Positions 60,193-64,000 of a DNA stretch of 64,000 nt are shown piece by piece. This stretch comes from Caldilineaceae bacterium. Lineage in GTDB: Bacteria; Chloroflexota; Anaerolineae; Caldilineales; Caldilineaceae. The notes below the pieces were generated by a model. It ran no database searches and was not told the DNA's origin. It was given only the letters and a program-made list of their open reading frames with translations. Positions within the stretch are counted from its first letter, which is position 1. Every line of letters starts with the position of its first letter. A program made the position numbers and the translations under genes. Location: NCBI GenBank assembly GCA_020634755.1, contig JACKBC010000028.1:1-64000 (forward strand), written 5' to 3'.

Positions 60193-60226
60193 ACGACAAT
60201 GCCTCCGCGAGCAGAGAGTAAGAAAA

Positions 60227-60277
60227 AGTAGAGGAGTAGAGGAGGGGAGGAGATGAGTTCTCCTCTGCTCCTCTACT
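60227..60277 (-). terminator. Partial terminator between SBP gene and oppB
   Basis: On the minus strand AGTAGAGGAGCAGAGGA pairs with TCCTCTACTCCTCTACT (17 bp, one G-U), followed by TTTTTCTT. Such an intraoperonic terminator would leave more binding protein than permease, as is common. Confidence 0.65.
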
Positions 60278-60288
60278 GCCTACTGCTG

Positions 60289-62301
60289 TTACGCACTTTC
60301 CCAGAAATAGGTCTCGGTATTGAGCAGATGCTCGTCACCGGTGGTGTCATCAATCGGGAAGCCGGGCAGATAGTTGTGAACGCCATTTTTCACAATAATC
60401 AGCGCTGGCGATTCGCCCAAGTAACCAACCATGGGCAGCTCTTCGGCCCAGATATCGAGAATCTGCGTAAAGAGTTCATTACGCTTGTCCGAATCTGGCT
60501 CGACCTCGATTTGGTCCCAAACAGCCCAAATGTCGCGGATCCAGTGATCGGCCGGCGGTTCCTCGGCATTGGGATCGGAATCACCGCTGTTGCGCCATTT
60601 GCCCCAGGCATCGGCCCACGGGCGGTCGATCATGGTGCCCAGGAAGATCCACGGCGCCACAATGGGCAATACCGTGCGGTCACCACCCCACCAGGCCGCT
60701 TCGATCTCGTTGGCGCCCCAGTGCTCTTCATAGAGTGAACGCTCGAAGCCTTTATACGAAGCTTTGACGCCCACATCTTCATAATACTTGATGACCTGCA
60801 GCACGGCCTGTTCACCCTGCGTACCGGGCTGATCGGTTCCTTCAATCACAAAGCTGACCGGATCGCTGGTGCCGGGGAAGACGCGAATGCCGTCGGCGCC
60901 GCGCTCATAACCGGCGCCATCCAGCAGCGAGTTGGCCTGATCCACATCATACTCAATGTAGGCATTGGAGAGCTTCTCATAGAACTGCGGCGATTTGCTC
61001 AGCGGGCTGTATTGGCGCGGCGTCAACAGACCGTCGTAGATTAGCTCATTCATGGCCTCGCGGTCGACCGCCAAAGACAGGGCAACGCGCACGTCGCGAT
61101 TGTTAAAGAACTCGCGCAGCGGTTCGTTCTTGGTGGTCAGGTTCATCTGAATGGCCACGTGGCCGGCGCTGGAGCCGATCATCACCTGATAGTCGCCCTG
61201 TTCCTCATTCTCTTTGAAGAGCGTAAAGCTGTCCAGTCCCACATGGCGGTTCTGGAAGTCAATTTCGCCATTGATAATCCAGAGGTTAAAGACATCCGGG
61301 GTCTCAAAGAGGCGATGCTCTACATTATCCACATATGGCAGCTGATTGCCATCGGCGTCTACAGCAAAGAAGTAGGGATTGCGCTCCATGAGGAACAGCT
61401 CGTTGGAGAGTTCATTCTTGGCCAGCCACGGACCCACGCTGGGCTTCTCTGGATTGAGGTACCAGTTATTGCGATCCGTATAGTATTGATCCCAGCTCTC
61501 AAAGCCGGCTTCCTTGGATGCTGCTTCCAGAGCCGCCTGGTCGTCGGTCAAATCCATGTGGAACTGCGCCATGTAGTGGCCGGGTTCGTAGAGCGCATTG
61601 GTTAGACGCCCCACCTTGTAAATAAAGAGCGGATTGGGGTCGGAAAACTTAAGCGTAAAGGTGTAATCATCGGCCACTTCCAACTCCATGAGCGTGGCAT
61701 CGGCGCCGGTGGTCCACGAGCTGCTGGGAGCAGGTGTGAGCGTCTCATTCTTTAGCTCATTGTCATACCACCACTGGATAGACTCTGTGGTAAAGGGGGT
61801 GCCATCCGACCACTTCATGCCTTCGCGCATGTGGAAGGTCCAGGAACTGGCATCCTCATTGATCTCCCACGATTCGGCAATACGCGGCTGCATATTCAGG
61901 TCCTGGTCATACCAGGCCATACCGCGGTCCTGCATCTTGGTGGGGCCCCAGCGGTCAGAGACGCCTTTAAAGCCGCGGCGGAAGGTGCCGCCATAGCTGC
62001 CGGTCATCTCGGCCACGGGCATGACCATGGGAGTGGAGGGCAGACGTTCGTCAACCGGCGGCAGGCTGCCGGCAGACACCAAATCGGCCAGCATGGGCGC
62101 TTCGTTATAGGTAGAAGGCGCGGCGGCTGGCGCATCCGCAGCAGGGGCCTCAGCAGGCGCCGCGGCGGCTGGCGCTTCTTCAGCAGGCGCTGCCGGACCG
62201 GCGCCACCACAGGCCGCCACAAATGCACCTGCTCCGGCCAAGGCAGAAAGACGCATAAATTCGCGCCGCGAGACCTGGCCTCGTTTTACAATCTTTTTCA
62301 T
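60289..62301 (-). CDS. ABC transporter substrate-binding protein, family 5 (copy 1)
   Basis: 670 aa. AAGGAGG 7 bases before the ATG is the best ribosome site in the block, fitting high expression. Twin-arginine-like signal VSRREFMRLSALAG and lipobox FVAACG, Ala/Pro-rich linker, then SBP_bac_5 (FHMREGMKWSDGTPF, ERNPYFFAVDADGNQLPYVDNV, NNRDVRVALSLAVDREAMNEL). First gene of the oppB-oppC-oppD unit. It is a paralogue of the 54310-56337 protein, and the pair may broaden ligand range for one permease. Confidence 0.93.
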   Translation of the reverse strand: MKKIVKRGQVSRREFMRLSALAGAGAFVAACGGAGPAAPAEEAPAAAAPAEAPAADAPAAAPSTYNEAPMLADLVSAGSLPPVDERLPSTPMVMPVAEMTGSYGGTFRRGFKGVSDRWGPTKMQDRGMAWYDQDLNMQPRIAESWEINEDASSWTFHMREGMKWSDGTPFTTESIQWWYDNELKNETLTPAPSSSWTTGADATLMELEVADDYTFTLKFSDPNPLFIYKVGRLTNALYEPGHYMAQFHMDLTDDQAALEAASKEAGFESWDQYYTDRNNWYLNPEKPSVGPWLAKNELSNELFLMERNPYFFAVDADGNQLPYVDNVEHRLFETPDVFNLWIINGEIDFQNRHVGLDSFTLFKENEEQGDYQVMIGSSAGHVAIQMNLTTKNEPLREFFNNRDVRVALSLAVDREAMNELIYDGLLTPRQYSPLSKSPQFYEKLSNAYIEYDVDQANSLLDGAGYERGADGIRVFPGTSDPVSFVIEGTDQPGTQGEQAVLQVIKYYEDVGVKASYKGFERSLYEEHWGANEIEAAWWGGDRTVLPIVAPWIFLGTMIDRPWADAWGKWRNSGDSDPNAEEPPADHWIRDIWAVWDQIEVEPDSDKRNELFTQILDIWAEELPMVGYLGESPALIIVKNGVHNYLPGFPIDDTTGDEHLLNTETYFWESA

Positions 62302-62352
62302 ACAATTACCTCCTTAAAAAGAGTTGGTAGATGATCGTAGTAGCGGAGTAAC

Positions 62353-62442
62353 CTTTGGCTTTGCCAAAGCGGAGTAGGGGAGTAAAGGAGTAGGCCTTAC
62401 GGCTATCACTCCTCTACTCCCCACTCCTCTACTCTTCTACTC
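62353..62442. repeat. GAGTA/TACTC-rich hairpins upstream of the first SBP gene
   Basis: GGAGTAGGGGAGTAAAGGAG (62371-62390) pairs imperfectly with ACTCCTCTACTCCCCACTCC (62408-62427); CTTTGGC-TTT-GCCAAAG at 62353-62369 is a perfect small hairpin. The sequence is related to the hairpin at 60227-60277. It lies between the radical SAM stop and the SBP start and may end the upstream transcript. Confidence 0.65.
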
Positions 62443-62445
62443 CTT

Positions 62446-63999
62446 TTACACAGTGACCGTCTCTGGCACCAGCCACGGCGGCTTGGGCAACTTGCGTTCG
62501 CTAAGATAGCTGGCGTAGAGAAAACGATACACGTCACTCACATAGTATTGGGGATAGCGTTTATCGGGCAACGTATCCAAAAAGCGCTCGGCCACCAGGT
62601 CGGCCATTTTGTCGTCCATACCGGCTTCCACTTCATAATCAAAATAGATGGCCAGGTCTTTGTCTGGTTTTTCGATGATGCGCTTAACGCCAAACGTCTG
62701 GGGGGCGCGGTGAGCTGGAGAATAGCGCTCCATCAAAAAGGTGCCCAGGGCGGCTGAGTGAATATGCTCTTTGTGTTTATAGAGAAAGTTGACCGTCTCT
62801 TGGGCGTCTTGCAGCGTTTCGCCCGGAAAGCCAAAAAAGAAAAAGGTATGATTCCAAATACCCACTTCGGCACTTTCGCTTAAAATGCGGTCAACATGGG
62901 GAAGCTGTGTGCCTTTGACCATCTGGTCCATAATGGCGTCCGACGCACTCTCCAACCCAAATAGGATCATGCGGCAACCGCCGGCATAGGCATTTTCTAA
63001 AATTTCTTTGGAGATATACTTTTCAAAACGTACGCAGCCCCCCCAGTGGATTGGCGCATCCATTTTTTGGGCAATCGGCGCTAAATCGCGCAAGTTGCGG
63101 GGAGTAATGGCTTCGTCGGAGAAAAAGATGTGGCGCACGCCATACTTTTCGTGCAGCGCCATCATCTGGTCCATCAAATGCTGGGCGCGCAGCTGACTAA
63201 ATGTTTCCGGCTCGCCATAGCCCACGTTACAAAAAGCGCATTTGCCAAAGTAGCAGCCGCGCGCCGTCAGCAGAGGCAGCGCTAGCTCGGGCGCCAGATA
63301 GCGATCCAAGAGCAGTCCATCAAAATCGGGCAATGGCAGATCGGTGATTTTATCCGGCTTCTTGCGCGACGTAATGTGAATCTGCTCGCCATCCTGATAA
63401 ATCAAGTTGGGCACATTGGCCAAATCGGCGCCGGTGGCAACCGCTTGGCACAGTTGGAACAGCGGCTCTTCGCCATCAAAGACGACGGCGCTGTCAATCA
63501 GCCCAAAAATAGCCGGCACTTTGGGCAATTCCTCGCGCAGCATGCTGATGTGCGGCCCGCCCACCGTCACGTGGCAGGATAGTCCCGCCTCTTTGATTAA
63601 ATAAGCCAGCGTCATCCCGGCCAACATTTGCGGCAGCGACGGAATGGAAATCCCCACCACGTCGGGCTGCTCCTGGGCAATATCTGGAATGATGCCGCGC
63701 CGGAAAATGTCGAGAAACATATTGGTCTGCGGGTCGCGCACGAGCTGTAACAGCGCACGGCTACTGTCCACCGGACCGGCTGCTTCATAACTTTGCAAAT
63801 GGAGAGAGGCGGGGAAATAGGGGAGAGAGGCCAGCTCCAAACAATCGATGATTACTTGAAAGTTGCGCAGACCAATGGGACCATCGTAAAAAGCTGGGCT
63901 GCGCACCACAGATTTAGCCCGTTCCACTTGAGCGGCCAGATGCGGGCCATTCTGCAATATCTGTTTTACCACGTCTGGATGCGGCGGCTGTTTGCGTGA
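62446..63999 (-). CDS. B12-binding-domain radical SAM protein, N-terminus beyond the window
   Basis: The frame is open to the window edge; a GTG at 63972 is possible, but the reading SRKQPPHPDVV upstream of it is coding-like, so the gene is treated as 5'-partial. An N-terminal cobalamin-binding-like Rossmann domain (QPDVVGISIPSLPQMLAGMTLA, VTVGGPHIS) is followed by the radical SAM core with the [4Fe-4S] motif CYFGKCAFCNVGYG, FFSDEAI, HWGGCVRFEKYI, FGLESASD and FFFGFPGET. The class includes methyltransferases and ring-forming enzymes. Partners and substrate are not visible here. Confidence 0.9.
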   Translation of the reverse strand, partial: SRKQPPHPDVVKQILQNGPHLAAQVERAKSVVRSPAFYDGPIGLRNFQVIIDCLELASLPYFPASLHLQSYEAAGPVDSSRALLQLVRDPQTNMFLDIFRRGIIPDIAQEQPDVVGISIPSLPQMLAGMTLAYLIKEAGLSCHVTVGGPHISMLREELPKVPAIFGLIDSAVVFDGEEPLFQLCQAVATGADLANVPNLIYQDGEQIHITSRKKPDKITDLPLPDFDGLLLDRYLAPELALPLLTARGCYFGKCAFCNVGYGEPETFSQLRAQHLMDQMMALHEKYGVRHIFFSDEAITPRNLRDLAPIAQKMDAPIHWGGCVRFEKYISKEILENAYAGGCRMILFGLESASDAIMDQMVKGTQLPHVDRILSESAEVGIWNHTFFFFGFPGETLQDAQETVNFLYKHKEHIHSAALGTFLMERYSPAHRAPQTFGVKRIIEKPDKDLAIYFDYEVEAGMDDKMADLVAERFLDTLPDKRYPQYYVSDVYRFLYASYLSERKLPKPPWLVPETVTV

Positions 64000-64000
64000 A

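Noticed and set aside
1..64000. tRNA, rRNA, phage or plasmid genes
   Set aside because: I looked for tRNA T-loop text, rRNA signatures, integrases, transposases and replication proteins and found none.

Overview
The window reads as a piece of a free-living heterotrophic bacterial chromosome, most likely Chloroflexota (Anaerolineae/Caldilineae type). This rests on gene style: a glutaredoxin-thioredoxin reductase fusion, an sAC-like cyclase/ATPase/TPR protein, large secreted proteins ending in a short F/Y-[LM]-P-L-I-x-[KR] tail, Tat-type lipoprotein solute-binding proteins and many small intergenic repeats. I saw no rRNA, tRNA, CRISPR array, transposase or phage gene. Lineage is an inference; no marker gene was compared.

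Layout. 1-4.3 kb: start of a TPP-dependent 2-oxoacid/acetoin dehydrogenase operon (E1-beta cut by the window edge, E1-alpha), an enolase-superfamily sugar-acid dehydratase and a flavin-dependent LLM oxidoreductase, all on the minus strand. 4.5-14.2 kb: a giant secreted FG-GAP/HExxH protein downstream of the cyclase/ATPase/TPR regulator. 14.8-20.8 kb: a tungstate transporter (tupB-tupC-tupA order) behind two MoeA paralogues, one fused to a periplasmic-binding-like domain, so tungsten uptake sits with cofactor metal insertion. 20.8-23.4 kb: fabI and tyrS, separated by a plus-strand orphan transcription unit that is a good small-RNA candidate. 23.4-24.4 kb: a nest of repeats. 24.4-28.7 kb: a coiled-coil protein, a Thr/Ala-rich anchored protein, a ferric-reductase-like haem membrane protein and an OmpR-type two-component pair. 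28.9-34.8 kb: an L-rhamnose operon (kinase, a nucleotidyltransferase, isomerase, bifunctional aldolase/dehydrogenase) with an operator-like palindrome and a strong terminator. 35.3-44.6 kb: a GAF/degenerate-HD protein, a large subtilase and two unknown proteins. 44.9 kb: cold-shock protein. 45.4-62.3 kb: a minus-strand block for oligosaccharide/peptide uptake (two paralogous family 5 binding proteins, OppB, OppC, OppD, no OppF), a PhyH oxygenase, an unknown large protein, a thioredoxin/NHL lipoprotein, Grx-TrxR and a GH4 glycosidase. 62.4 kb to the edge: a B12-binding radical SAM protein.

The most unusual layer is intergenic: at least six families of short (about 40-90 bp) dispersed elements with inverted ends, some in tandem, one with a compensatory change in its central hairpin. 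They sit directly beside start and stop codons and between operon genes. No transposase is present here, so they would be non-autonomous or RNA-level elements.
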